DNA of 64,000 nucleotides from Leguminivora glycinivorella (taxonomy: Eukaryota > Arthropoda > Insecta > Lepidoptera > Tortricidae), in contig NC_062983.1 of NCBI RefSeq assembly GCF_023078275.1, forward strand, positions 1,171,001-1,235,000, read 5' to 3'. Positions 1 to 10,319 of this stretch are shown in pieces (the stretch's first letter is position 1; every line of letters starts with the position of its first letter). The position numbers were made by a program, and so were the translations under genes. The notes under the pieces are model-generated. The model was not told the origin of the DNA and searched no databases. It saw only the letters and a list, made by a program, of their open reading frames with translations.

Positions 1-113
1 TATTTCAACCCCTTTTTGCCAACAGTGGCACTGAAACTTGAGTAGTTCATGTGCTCTGCCTACCCCTTTATGGGATACAGGCGTGATTGTATGTATGTTG
101 TATGTATGTATAA
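1..113 (+). repeat. 3' fragment of the (ATGT)n-tailed repeat
   Basis: Contains GTGGCACTGAAACTTGAGTA, GATACAGGCGTGATTGTATG and a TATG-type tail. Confidence 0.75.
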
Positions 114-399
114 TATCGTAAAATTTTATTGAATACAAAATTTCGGCGTGACTATTTATTGCAATACTCAAGAGTTAATATTTAACGAATCTTAACATTA
201 TCTGAAAGATTAAAAAAATGTATTCAAATGTCATCCCAAAGAATCCTTGAAGGAAATAATAACAAAATTAAACTTTTGAAAAAACTAAATCAAAATCGGT
301 TCATCCGTTCGGGAGTTACGATGCCACAGACAGGCACACACACACATAGACAGACATACAAACAGACAGACAGACACACACACAGACAGACACGTCAAA

Positions 400-835
400 G
401 TTTTTTCCCCTCACTAGCTCGGAAACACGTGTTTTGTCCTTTAATACCAGCGGGTAAAAACGCATTTTATCCACTAGTGGGTAAAGTAATTTGACCTTGA
501 ATAAAGTCAAATTAACTGCTTTAAAATTGATAAAGGTAGGTGAATCTAGTAATAAAGATGATTTACCACCTGTGGAACTACTGGAAGCAGTGATAAACGC
601 ATTTTTTGCGTTGTAGTTTCCTCGCTATAGTGAGGAGAAAAGTTTTGTGTTACACTCGGGTGCAAATGTATTTTACTTCTCGTGTGTTAAAAAACTCGCA
701 AATTCAGGATTCTATAGTTGAACCACTCGCTTCGCTCGTGGTTCAACTATAGAATCCTTTCACTTGCTCGTTTTTCAATTCCACACTCGGCGTTAAAATA
801 CAACTTTGCCCCCTTGTATAACAAATAACTATTAT
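400..835 (+). repeat. dispersed repeat, 'CTAGCTCGGAAACACGTG' family
   Basis: Non-coding repeat containing CCTCACTAGCTCGGAAACAC and GTGATAAACGCATTTTTTGC blocks and a Ser/Arg-codon-like palindrome (ACTCGCTTCGCTCG). Related copies lie at 23888-24192, 47541-47990 (minus), and more distantly at 35515-35705 and 61465-61650. Confidence 0.75.
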
Positions 836-1182
836 AACACCCCGTCGTTTTTGCGTCGGGGGTTAAAAATTGGTGTCAAGAAGAGTCTTGTTTGAGACCA
901 GTGTCCTGTATTAGGGTTAAAATTCTAATTGCGCTGTAATTTAATATGCCAAAAAATGTGCACTACATTCCTCCAAAAACACTTATTGTCTGCACTAGGT
1001 CTAGAAACTTATAGACTCGCTACTCGCCCGCAGGCGGTTGTAATAGCAGCAGGTTAGTCGCAGCGGAAGCGCCGGCCGTCCGGAAATTTGAAATCGGAAC
1101 CGCTTTGGACGCCAACTGGCTTTGCACCTGGGACATGAGACGAGACGCGAGACGGGAGTGACTTGGTCGTTTTGGAAACTGT

Positions 1183-1481
1183 CATCATCATCCTCCGTTA
1201 TCCCGGCATTTGCCACGGCTCATGGGAGCCTGGGGTCCGCTTTGACAACTAATCCCAAGATTTGGCGAAGGCACTAGTTTTTACGAAAGCGACTGCCATC
1301 TGACCTTCCCACCCGAAGGGTAACTAAACCTTATAGGAATTAGTCCGGTTTTCTCACGATGTTCTCCTTCACCGAAAAGCGACTGGCAAATATCAAATGA
1401 CATTTCGCACATAAGTTGAGAAAAACTCATTGGTACGAGCCGGGTTCGAACTCGCGACAGTTAGGCCACCAGCGCTAGAAA
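1183..1481 (-). mobile_element. tRNA-derived SINE (family 1) with perfect 15-bp target duplication
   Basis: Minus-strand SINE ending in a (GATGAT)n tail. The direct repeat CGTTTTGGAAACTGT occurs at 1168-1182 and 1482-1496. The body shares GACATTTCGCACATAAGTT and TTCCTTCACCGAAAAGCGAC-like blocks with the other copies; the tRNA head is partly deleted. Confidence 0.9.
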
Positions 1482-2233
1482 CGTTTTGGAAACTGTATTT
1501 GTCAATGAATATGTAGAGGAGTGTTAATCAATAAAATATGTAAAAGATAGTACGTTTACTACTACTATCAGAGTCGGTTCGGAACGAGAAGTGTCGAGGA
1601 ATGTGTTGGAATTACTCATACATTTCACAACTCTTCTTTTTCCGAACAGACTACTAGTATTATTTATTGCACACCAGTAAAAAAAGATCTTGGTAAAAAA
1701 ATTAGCACACAATTTTAACTATGGTAGAAAACATGCGGTCTTAAGCCATCTTAGAATGTAACAATAGCCGAAGTGGTAAGTGACATTATGATGACTGTAC
1801 TGCAAGTAATTTACAGAAATAACTGGGGTAGAATTATAATTAAAAAAAAAATGAATGTGTTCTGTAGAACAATTGCCTAAATTATTGGTAAAAATCTTAT
1901 GCAAGAATTTTATTTCGCATCTTAGTTAGGGTCTTCAAACGGTATCAAATTTAGATCAAATAACATATCGTTAATTTTGATCCTGTTTTTTTTCTTTTGG
2001 GCTCCATTTTGGTAAACACTTTGTAAAATTGTTTTTAAACAATTCCAGTTATCAATACAAAATAAAAGTACTAACGCGATATGGGATCGCAGCGAATTCG
2101 AATATAAATATGCAAATTTCGACATTTCAGTTGTGAACGAATTAAAAATAGAATATCTGCGTAACATGAAATTGAAGGGGCATTCGAATTTGAAATGAGT
2201 ATTGATTTGCTGTATGTGACACAATTCACATCA

Positions 2234-2372
2234 GGGGGGTTACCATGACGTGCTAAAGCCGTTCAGTTTAGATTGATACCTATAGAGGGACGGAACTATG
2301 TAACTGCTTTAGCTGTGTCCCTTTCTCTCAATCTAAACTGAACGTCTTTAGTACGTCATGGTAACCCCCCTG
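2234..2372. mobile_element. 139-bp fold-back MITE
   Basis: Arms CAGGGGGGTTACCATGACGT...TTCAGTTTAGATTGA and the complement TCAATCTAAACTGAA...ACGTCATGGTAACCCCCCTG; ends perfectly inverted. Confidence 0.85.
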
Positions 2373-2725
2373 TATGTCGCTTCAATGCATCAAAACCTTT
2401 ACGCTTTATTACTTGTTTGTTTGAATGTGATGCGACTATAATTATGCGCTTTTGACGGATCGCTTTTTTGGTCCGAAATAAAGAATTATTATTTTATTTT
2501 TTATTTATTTATAACATCGAAAATTATGCCGTGATTTCGACCACAAAAATCAAAAGTCAAAAACGTTGCTTTTCGTTTTGCTATCACTATTTTACCCACA
2601 TTGTAGGATATAGAGACAGATATTGACATTTAGATAATTAGAAATGAAAGTTATCGTTTGACATTTTGGAGTTTTACAACGCTATGTTTTTCTATTGTCA
2701 AATATGGAGCAAACATTATTTTTAA

Positions 2726-2880
2726 TACTACGTCGGTGGAAAACAAGCACACGGTCCGCCTGAGAGTTAGCGGTCAACGTAACCTATGGACGCCTATCCT
2801 GTAACTCAAGGAGTGTCATATGTGCGTTGCCGACCCATTAGAAACTTTGTACATTGTTGTATGTACTCTTGTACACTTTA
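2726..2880 (+). repeat. 'TACTACGTCGGTGG' SINE/MITE-like repeat
   Basis: Shares TACTACGTCGGTGG, CGTAACCTATGGACGCCT and CCCATTAGAAAC with copies at 8588-9050, 22450-22600 (-), 34487-34950 (-), 37976-38125, 44331-44475 (-), 53551-53685 (-) and 63086-63232. Confidence 0.8.
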
Positions 2881-2911
2881 CAGTTTACACATCTGATTTA
2901 CTGATTTACTT

Positions 2912-3015
2912 CACTTGCACCAACGAAAATGGTGGGTTAACCCGAGGGTTTTTATGTGGAATTTGACAAATGACAGACCACTAACCCTGGGCTAAGTGGT
3001 TGGTACAAGTGGGCC
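2912..3015. mobile_element. fold-back MITE 'CACTTGCACCAAC'
   Basis: CACTTGCACCAACGA...GGGTTAACCC at left and GTTGGTACAAGTGGGCC at right are inverted. Related copies at 25090-25193 and 50469-50572. Confidence 0.8.
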
Positions 3016-3270
3016 TGAGTGGAGTGAATGATCAAAATTAAATCAAACTTATATTGCAAGTCCGAATCGCCCGGTCGGTTTGGGTAAAGTTCACGATCCA
3101 TATTAATTGGGAATTCTATTTTAGAATGGACAGTTGTTTTTAAACTTTTACAGACCTGCAGACCTTCTTGTGATCGTTTTATAATTTTTATTTTCGAGGG
3201 TAGGTCCTTTTAGGGTTATTTAAATAATTTTGAATTATGGAACAAGTGCAAGTCTTGATATTAACATAAC

Positions 3271-3549
3271 ATTCATCATCATTCTCCTTGCGTTCATTTG
3301 CCGTGGCTCATGGGAGTCTGGGGCACGCGGTGACAACTAATCCCAAGATTTGGCCTAGGCACTAGTCTTACGAAAGCGACTGCCAACTTTACTGACCTTC
3401 CAACACGAAGGGTAACTAGGCCTTATTGGAATTAGTCCGGGTTCCTCACGATGTTTGCCTTGACCGAAAAGCAACTGGCCAATATCAAAAGACATTTCGC
3501 ACATAAGTTCCGAAAAACTCATTGGTACGATCCGGGGTTCGAACCTAGT
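3271..3549 (-). mobile_element. SINE family 1, head-truncated
   Basis: Minus-strand copy from the CATCATCATTCTCC tail to the B-box region (CGGGGTTCGAACC). The rest of the tRNA head is missing. Divergent from the consensus suggested by the other copies. Confidence 0.85.
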
Positions 3550-4149
3550 AATGTAGAAATTGCAGAACATTCCCAAAAACCGGAAACATTCTTGAGAATG
3601 TTCGCAGAACATTCCTGCAACATGCAATTTATTATTTAAACGAGAGAATATACTTGAAATAAAGTTTAACTGAGCATAATATAAAACTATATGTTATTAT
3701 ACATATAATATTGTCTATTACAGGTAGCTATTTTGTAGATAAGTGATAAGTTACCAATAAGTTGTTTAAATTCTCACTATACTTCAGGGAACATTTCGAC
3801 TTTCAGACTTCACAGTTTTAGTCCTGACTTTTTTAAATTAGGTACCAACCTATTATTTCTTGATGCCTGTTTTTGGTCATGTCAATATTTGTATATACAA
3901 AAAAAAAAACGAAAAGAAATGAAAAAGATCGCTGTCAGGTTCGAACCTGAGAACATCGGCATACGAAGCCAGCGCACTACCGTAGGACTACGCCTTGACT
4001 TGCTGAGTTCGACGAAATAATGGTATAAACTACGAATTTACTAAGTATTCTGATAAATTCTCGTTCTCGAGAACATTCTCAGAAGTTACCGAAAATTCTC
4101 ATGAGAAATGTTCTGCAACTTTGGAAACTTCTCATCCGTGCATTGCTAG

Positions 4150-4207
4150 AACCCGCGACCTCCGGATTGAAAGTCGCACGCTCTTACCGCTAGGCCAGCA
4201 GCGCTTA
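4150..4207 (-). mobile_element. SINE family 1, tRNA-head fragment
   Basis: Only the tRNA-like head remains: CCCGCGACCTCCGGATTGAA and the complement of the A-box (CTTACCGCTAGGCCAGCAGC). It abuts the left arm of the inverted repeat at 4245. Confidence 0.75.
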
Positions 4208-4244
4208 ATAGCACGCCTAACGAAGACATTTAACTGTCCGTCGG

Positions 4245-5131
4245 CGGAAATAATTCGTGTATAGGCGAGTTTTGGCATAGTTGTAGGGAATGGTGTTCTA
4301 ATCCACATACTCAAAGTACTGATGGGTAGGGGAGGAGATAACGGGTGGAGGGGGGTGTAAAGGTCCCTTTTTTAGTTTTTCGCGAATAACTCTTAAACTG
4401 TGGCACATAGCAAAAAATGTTCTGAAACACAAGTAATCTTCATAAAATTCTCTACAAAAAAGTCTTATACACTTTTTATCTGGGACCAATCGTTCATGAG
4501 ATATGGAAGGGAAAAGATGGACAATAAAGGAATAAACTCATTTGTTTATGAATAATACGTTTATTCTTATAGAGACGCGGTAGCGTGTCAAGCCAGGTTC
4601 AAGTAACAAAAGTAGCAAGCAGCACCGTGTGTAATATTACACGAACCGTTTGGAGCCACATTTGACCCCCTTCTAACTCAAAAACTATTTCACATAAACG
4701 TGTTATAATGCAATGTAAAAAGAAACCAACGCGCGTAGTAAAAGTATGAGCTATAAGCGCTCCTCAATAAGCCCGGTACTAGCAGTCCGCCTTAGTGCGT
4801 TTTCACATTATCCGATCCGATATCGGATGTCGGAAGGATTATTCCTTTATTGTCCATCTTTTCCCTTCCATATCTCATGAACGATTGGTCCCAGATAAAA
4901 AGTGTATAAGACTTTTTTGTAGAGAATTTTATGAAGATTACTTGTGTTTCAGAACATTTTTTGCTATGTGCCACAGTTTAAGAGTTATTCGCGAAAAACT
5001 AAAAAAGGGACCTTTACACCCCCCTCCACCCGTTAGCTCCTCCCCTACCCATCAGTACTTTGAGTATGTGGATTAGAACACCATTCCCTACAACTATGCC
5101 AAAATTCGCCTATACACGAATTATTTCCCGC
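4245..5131. repeat. 887-bp long inverted repeat (arms ~290 bp)
   Basis: Left arm 4245-4533 (GCGGAAATAATTCGTGTATA...TAATCCACATACTCAAAGTA...GGTCCCTTTTTTAG...) and right arm about 4840-5131 are near-perfect reverse complements, separated by about 300 bp of unrelated DNA. Both arms can be read as the same 60-residue open frame, best explained as chance coding potential of one repeated unit. Confidence 0.9.
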
Positions 5132-5339
5132 GAGATAGGCTTCATTCAGTGTGCTATAATATTAACATAACGTTATGGTTTATAATTATAAACCATACAA
5201 ATATTCTCCTCGGTTTCTTATATTTGTTACATTAATAGGGTTTATTCGCAGCTACTTCATAATTATTTTTAACCGACATCAAAAAAGGAGGAAGTTCCCA
5301 ATTCGTCGGGACCTTTTTTGTTTACTTTGACTTATATTA

Positions 5340-5480
5340 TTCATATTTAAAGTCACATACAGGTCGAACGCGATTAATTAACATTATTTTACCTTTTTTC
5401 CCAAAGTTTCGGCCACGTTGCACTGGCCGTGGTCGTGGAAGACTTAATCGCGTTCTACCTGTATGTGACTTTAAATATGT
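5340..5480. mobile_element. fold-back MITE, ~140 bp
   Basis: Left CATATTTAAAGTCACATACA..CGCGATTAA and right TTAATCGCG..TGTATGTGACTTTAAATATG are inverted arms of about 36 bp. Confidence 0.85.
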
Positions 5481-5604
5481 GTACAAAGCGCGAGAATAAA
5501 GTGTTAAGTATATCATTCAGTTAGAATGCCGATATTTATCTGGTATCTCAAAAGAAACGTATTTTTGTTGTACGTTACCTACGGTATATAAAAACGATCA
5601 CAAA

Positions 5605-5800
5605 TCAAAAGTTTGAAAAAAACCTCGACATAGTGGACCGATTTTCATGAAACATGGCTAAGAACACTCCCGACTAACTCAGCTTTCAGACAAAAAAACT
5701 AAATCTAAATCGGTTCATCCGTTCGGGAGCTACGATACCACAGACAGACACACACACAGACAGACAGACAGACCGTCGTTTTTGCATCGGGGGTTAAAAA
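5605..5800 (-). repeat. (CAGA)n-bearing dispersed repeat ('CATAGTGGACCGATTTTCATG')
   Basis: Minus-orientation copy of a very common family with ACCCCCGACGCAAAAAC end, internal (GTCT)n and TTTTCATAAAACGTGG-like blocks. Other copies: 22008-22205, 33990-34205 (-), 35785-35990, 43650-43850, 59685-59900 (-). Confidence 0.8.
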
Positions 5801-7300
5801 TACTGACGTGTCCAAGCAGTCCAAGGCTTATGGTGTCAATCTTACAACGTGTTAGATATTAACTTTATAGAAGTTCGCATCTGGTATAATATCATTGTAG
5901 CACATAAGTTAGAGCAATTTAACTATAATCAGACATAACCATCTTAATCGGTATCCGGGTACATACGATCTGTTCATAAATGATAGAATTACTGGCCGTT
6001 AGTTCTGGTATCTTCATATGATTGATGGTGACAGTTAAGGACATTTTGGTTTCAGACTACACTAAGATGTTGTAGTGCTTGCTAAAGTCGCCGTCAATAG
6101 AACTTGTGAACAACGTAAACAAACCTTGTAGTCAAAATGTCTTTAACTTCCATTCTAACTCATCTGATACTGGCTAAATCCATGTGTTATTTAATCAATT
6201 CATATCACATTATGATCCTCAACCTTTAAAATAATAAAATTGTGCTAAAATATTGATATTTTATATAATGGTTTGTTTACATTGTTGACAATTTCTATTG
6301 ACAGCGATTTTATACTTACTGGCGACAGAAATGTTGCTTCAAATGGCCAAAATCGTATAGTCGTTAAACATTCGTGAGACATAAATTATCAACTAATTAG
6401 TTTAGTTCTGTGATGTGATCTAAAGAGGATCTTGGCCTTCAAAACGAGAGCACGCGACTTATTCCGATCCTGCGCAGCTTCCTGCCAATCATGACCGTGA
6501 GACAAATATTACAATATTAATACGGTTTTACTCACGTTAATATATCGCGTATGGCGAGTTGTTTCGAATCATTTCGGAGATCCGTGATCGCCATGCGTGC
6601 TTGCGGCAGCCAGAATCTGTGTACTCAAACACGCACAAACAAGGGCAACCGTATACAATATAAACTGAAATAAATGTCATATACAAAGAAAAAATGACCA
6701 AGGCCTCCAAGTACGCAATACAATATATTTAAATATTTGGCTAAAAACTCCCCTCCCCTTTTGTAATGACGGGTTACGATTTTCACCACCCTTTTTCCTC
6801 TCGTGGGAGTCGATTGGAGGTGTTAGCGGCTAAAATTTATAAAAAAATATACTCGGCGGACTGTTTAGTAGCTCTTGCTTAGTCGTGTTAAGTTTGTTCC
6901 ATCTCCAGTAGAAATGGGGCAATCTGCATATTAATGTCGCCAGGGGACCGATAGCCGGGAGTTATAGTCTTTATCGGCCATTATGGAGTCTAGATGGATG
7001 TAAACCTAGATTTTAGATGTTGAACACTTCTTAAAGCTGTTAGTTTGACCTATATTCTAATAAGATATTTACAAAGTTAATCGAAGCATTTTTTTGTTTT
7101 TAAATTAATACTCCTCGTAGTCACGTCTGTGACTTGTCTAAGCTGAGACGTAAACGTGGCCTACGATGAAGCGAGCTCGCCTTTGATTTGAAAAGATTTG
7201 CAAAATTGTAAAAGATTGACTATTGAAGATTAACGAAATTGTAAAAGTCTAGTTTGAGCAACAAAATATGTTAGTTTTTATAAGTGGAAACTGTTTGGCT
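5800..7300. other. no gene seen
   Basis: AT-rich non-coding DNA. The only recognisable item is the short hairpin-element fragment at 6659-6715. No splice-flanked open frames noticed. Confidence 0.5.
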
Positions 7301-7397
7301 TATGTTTAGTCTATATATGTTTATACATTTGTATAATTTTTCGCTGTTTGTTTCTCAACAATAAAAAAAAAAAAAATAAAAAAAAATAAATCTGAAT

Positions 7398-7604
7398 AAG
7401 TCTGATTTTAAATCGGATGACCTGTGGGCAAAAACAGCCACCCGTTGGTTGCCACAAATTACAAGGCCAAGGGGTAGACCACGTCAAAGATGGCGGGACG
7501 AACTCGAGGCCTTTGAAACACACTGGTGGGAGACTTCCGAGGATAGGGATACGTGGAAGAGTAAGAGGGAGGCCTTTGCCCAGCAGTGGGACAATGTGGG
7601 CTAA
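7398..7604 (+). mobile_element. 3' end of an RTE-like LINE ORF2
   Basis: Read as SDDLWAKTATRWLPQ, then GRPRQRWRDELEAFETHWWE, then SKREAFAQQWDNVG-stop at 7602-7604. The GRP-x2-RW-x-DE and FAQQW motifs are the usual C-terminal signature of these elements in Lepidoptera. A (TAA)n tail follows. Everything upstream has been lost to 5' truncation. Confidence 0.85.
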
Positions 7605-7867
7605 TAATAATAATAATAAATCTGAATTACGACATATGTCATATTGTCTTCGGTTACCGCGATAATTACTCATGAAATAAAACTACGGAAACGGATTAAA
7701 TCGCGTATAATGAATTTATAATTCATCCCGATGTTTCGAACACTTTACAGTGTTCGTAGACATATTTGTGACATAGATCGTTCAAATTGTATTATATTTT
7801 AAATATTTATGATAAATATAGATAACACTCGTGGCATTTGAAGTGTGCACATACGTTTTCAGTGACG

Positions 7868-7972
7868 TTTACCCCGAGGGTAACGAGGCCTTATTAGAAT
7901 TAGTCCAGTTTCCACACAATATTTTCCTTCACCGAAAAGCGACTGGCAAATATCAAATGACATTTCGCACAT
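7868..7972 (-). mobile_element. SINE family 1, body fragment
   Basis: Matches the GGTAACGAGGCCTTATTAGA to GACATTTCGCACAT portion only; no tRNA head or tail. Confidence 0.8.
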
Positions 7973-8248
7973 TCTTCGAGATTATTCGACAAGAGAAAAA
8001 TAAAAATAAATTTAAAAGCGCCTCGAAACTGTACTTGTTGCAAACACTTGAGTGACAACTGCATACATGCAAGTGCCACTTAAGTGAACAGTTAGATTAA
8101 AATAAAATATAAGTATAAACATGAGATACAAAGAGACTCATACCTGCAGTCAAATTGTATATTCAGTTTTGCAGGAACTTGCTTAGATTTAAGACCTGTA
8201 TTGTGCATTAATAATAAATAAATAATAATAAAACATAAATTCACAAAA

Positions 8249-8322
8249 ACTTGGTACGAGCCGGGGTGCGAACCCGCGACCTCCATTGAAAGTCTCACGC
8301 TCTTACCCGCTAGGCCACTTTT
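8249..8322 (-). mobile_element. SINE family 1, tRNA-head fragment
   Basis: Complement of the tRNA-like head (GGTACGAGCCGGGGTGCGAA to CTTACCCGCTAGGCCAC). The body is absent. Confidence 0.75.
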
Positions 8323-8424
8323 TTGGAGTAGCGTAAAACTCTGGGTAGTGGGGCTGCATGTTAATGTATCCGGGGACCGATAGCCAGAGTTTATAGCCGT
8401 TGTAGCCATTACAGTGACTGGATG

Positions 8425-8504
8425 GATTTGGCGTGTACACCTAATTAGCGATTTGGCGTGTACACCTAATTAGCGATTTGGCGTGTACACCTAATTAGCG
8501 ATTT
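8425..8504. repeat. three perfect 25-bp tandem repeats
   Basis: Unit begins GATTTGGCGTGTACACCTAA and ends TTAGC, at 8425, 8450 and 8475, with a partial fourth GATTT. Each unit contains the palindrome GTGTACAC. Confidence 0.95.
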
Positions 8505-8587
8505 ATGGTAACAGTGGTTACCTTTATGAGTTACTAGCTTCTACCATGATTATGACGTAATGATGATGAGGATCGCTTCAAACTTGT

Positions 8588-9050
8588 GTTTTTTTTATAC
8601 AACTTCAATGGCAAACAAGCATACGGTCAGTCTGATGGAAAGCGGTCATCGTAACCTATGGACGCCTGCAACTTAAAGAGTGTCACATGTGCGTTGCCAC
8701 CCCATTAGAAACTTGTACATTCCCTTTTGCTGTGTTAAGTATAAGTACATAGCAAAAAGGAGTTTACAAGTTCCAAAAAGGGTTCGGGTTGCCGACGACT
8801 CAAAGGACAATAGACGGAAAAAATTAGTTCCGTAAGTCCTCCCGTCGTCAGCACACTGCACCCTCGTTGAGCTCTGGCAGGAACACAACACTATGAATAG
8901 GGTCTAGTGCTATTTGGCTGCGGTCTTCTGTAAGGCGGAGGTACTTCCCCAGTTGGGCTCTGCTCTAGATTCGAGCGAGACGATATCCGCTGTGCTGTGC
9001 TACCACACACAGCGGAATATCATTCGCTATGGCGCCCTACCTCCTACGAC
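8588..9050 (+). mobile_element. long member of the 'TACTACGTCGGTGG' family
   Basis: About 460 bp. The first 150 bp match the short copies; the rest (from GGGTTCGGGTTGCCGACGAC to the CTACCTCCTACGAC end) is shared only with 34487-34950. The short copies look like internal-deletion or truncated derivatives. Confidence 0.75.
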
Positions 9051-9467
9051 ATATGACATTTTACAAGTAAATCTATCACGATGCATATTCATGTCACACG
9101 GCCCTAAGCCCCAAGCTCAGGACCCTCGGAAGCCGTCTAACCATTTTGTATTTGTTAATGATACCCTGTTTATGTGGGTCTTGGGGACTTAGAGAAAATT
9201 AGACGTGGAGATATGTGTATATTGGGGTTCGGAGAACTAGCAGTAACCACTTACGGTAATATTAGTAAGGCAGGTAGGTATTTGGTGCATGTAAAATAGA
9301 CGCCGAAAGTGGTTAACTATAAGCTGGTGAAACAGGTTTTTCTCTAAAATAGAAATACAATATTCTAAATTGCGGGCATTTTCAGAATTTGGGACCCCCC
9401 AATTAGCGTAAGTTGTTAACAAAAATTAACTCATTGTCAGTTTTAAGCATGAAATTTCAATAAAAAT

Positions 9468-9970
9468 ATACATACATACATACATACAATCACGCCTGTG
9501 TCCCATGAAGGGGTAGGCAGAGCACATGAAACTACTCAGGTTTCAGTGCCACTCATAACACTCAACTCAACACAAATAAGGGGTTGAAAGAAAACGAAAC
9601 TGCATGTGACATTGCAGTGACAGGTTGCCAGCCTCTCGCCTACGCCACAATTTATTTATTTATTAGTAAAAACATGTTTACATGACCTTACAGTAAAACC
9701 AATGCGTCACGAAACTTAGATAACAAAAAAGACAGAAAATAAAGAAAACAAAATTAAAAATAAAATTAAACAATTGATTTGGGCGATGACGTCACAGCGT
9801 GGCTCCGTTGCGTCGTTTGCCCCGGTGTGGGATTTGGCAGGTTGCCCCGGAACCGCCGAAAAACCACACCTTTCGGCCAGAAGTCTGCGCTCGCGATGGT
9901 GTGGATTTAACCCATATCCCACAGTCGCCTTCTACGACACCCACGGGAAGAAAGGGGGTGGTGAAATTCT
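9468..9970 (-). repeat. (ACAT)n-tailed dispersed repeat, split by an insertion
   Basis: Minus-orientation copy of the element at 17020-17275: ACATACATACAATCACGCCT, GGGGTAGGCAGAGCACATGA and, after the insertion, CCCACAGTCGCCTTCTACGA. Fragments also at 1-113, 12000-12090, 16563-16675, 25590-25632 and 51121-51166. Confidence 0.8.
9655..9900. mobile_element. insertion splitting a dispersed repeat
   Basis: A TTTATTTATTTATTAGTAAA-type LINE 3' UTR start and a GC-rich body, inserted between two halves of the (ACAT)n repeat that is continuous at 17020-17275. No coding sequence recognised. Confidence 0.55.
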
Positions 9971-10051
9971 TAACCCGTCACCACACGGGCACAATAAAAA
10001 TATTGTTTTTACAATGTTAATTACATAAACTTCAAGCGATAATCTACATTC

Positions 10052-10186
10052 AGAGGGCCGATTTTTGAGTCTCAAGCGTTCGAATTCAGAAAATTGTCAC
10101 TGTCACTTGCTTATTAGCAAGTCACCGTTTTCAACCGGTATTTTAGTGACAAAATCCCCTATGCGATATTCAAAAATCGCCCCCCA
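10052..10186. mobile_element. 135-bp MITE
   Basis: Inverted ends AGGGCCGATTTTTGA / TCAAAAATCGCCCCCC. Nested in the 9360-10310 structure. Confidence 0.7.
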
Positions 10187-10319
10187 AATGTGAAAAAAGT
10201 AAATGTTTAGACAGATTTTATGCTTAATTGTCGTCACAAAACTGAAAGCGAGTTAATTTTTGTTAACAACTTACGCTAATTGGGGACCCAAATTCTGACA
10301 ATGCCCTTGCACACCTCAC

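Larger units (their letters stand above)
9360..10310. repeat. ~950-bp structure with inverted ends
   Basis: CCCCAATTAGCGTAAGTTGT...TTAACAAAAATTAACTC at about 9395-9432 is answered by its complement at about 10249-10291. The (ACAT)n repeat and a small MITE (10052-10186) are nested inside. Confidence 0.7.

Noticed and set aside
228..510. His/Thr/Gln-rich open frames on both strands
   Set aside because: They are translations of a CACA/CAGA microsatellite in a dispersed repeat.
4795..5076. Open frame of 93 residues ending in a proline-rich stretch
   Set aside because: The frame is carried by an arm of a long inverted repeat and is mirrored in the other arm. There is no splice context or recognisable domain, so it is a chance frame.
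8914..9192. 92-residue plus-strand open frame
   Set aside because: Most of it lies within the long 'TACTACGTCGGTGG' repeat, and the reverse-oriented copy at 34487-34950 does not preserve it.
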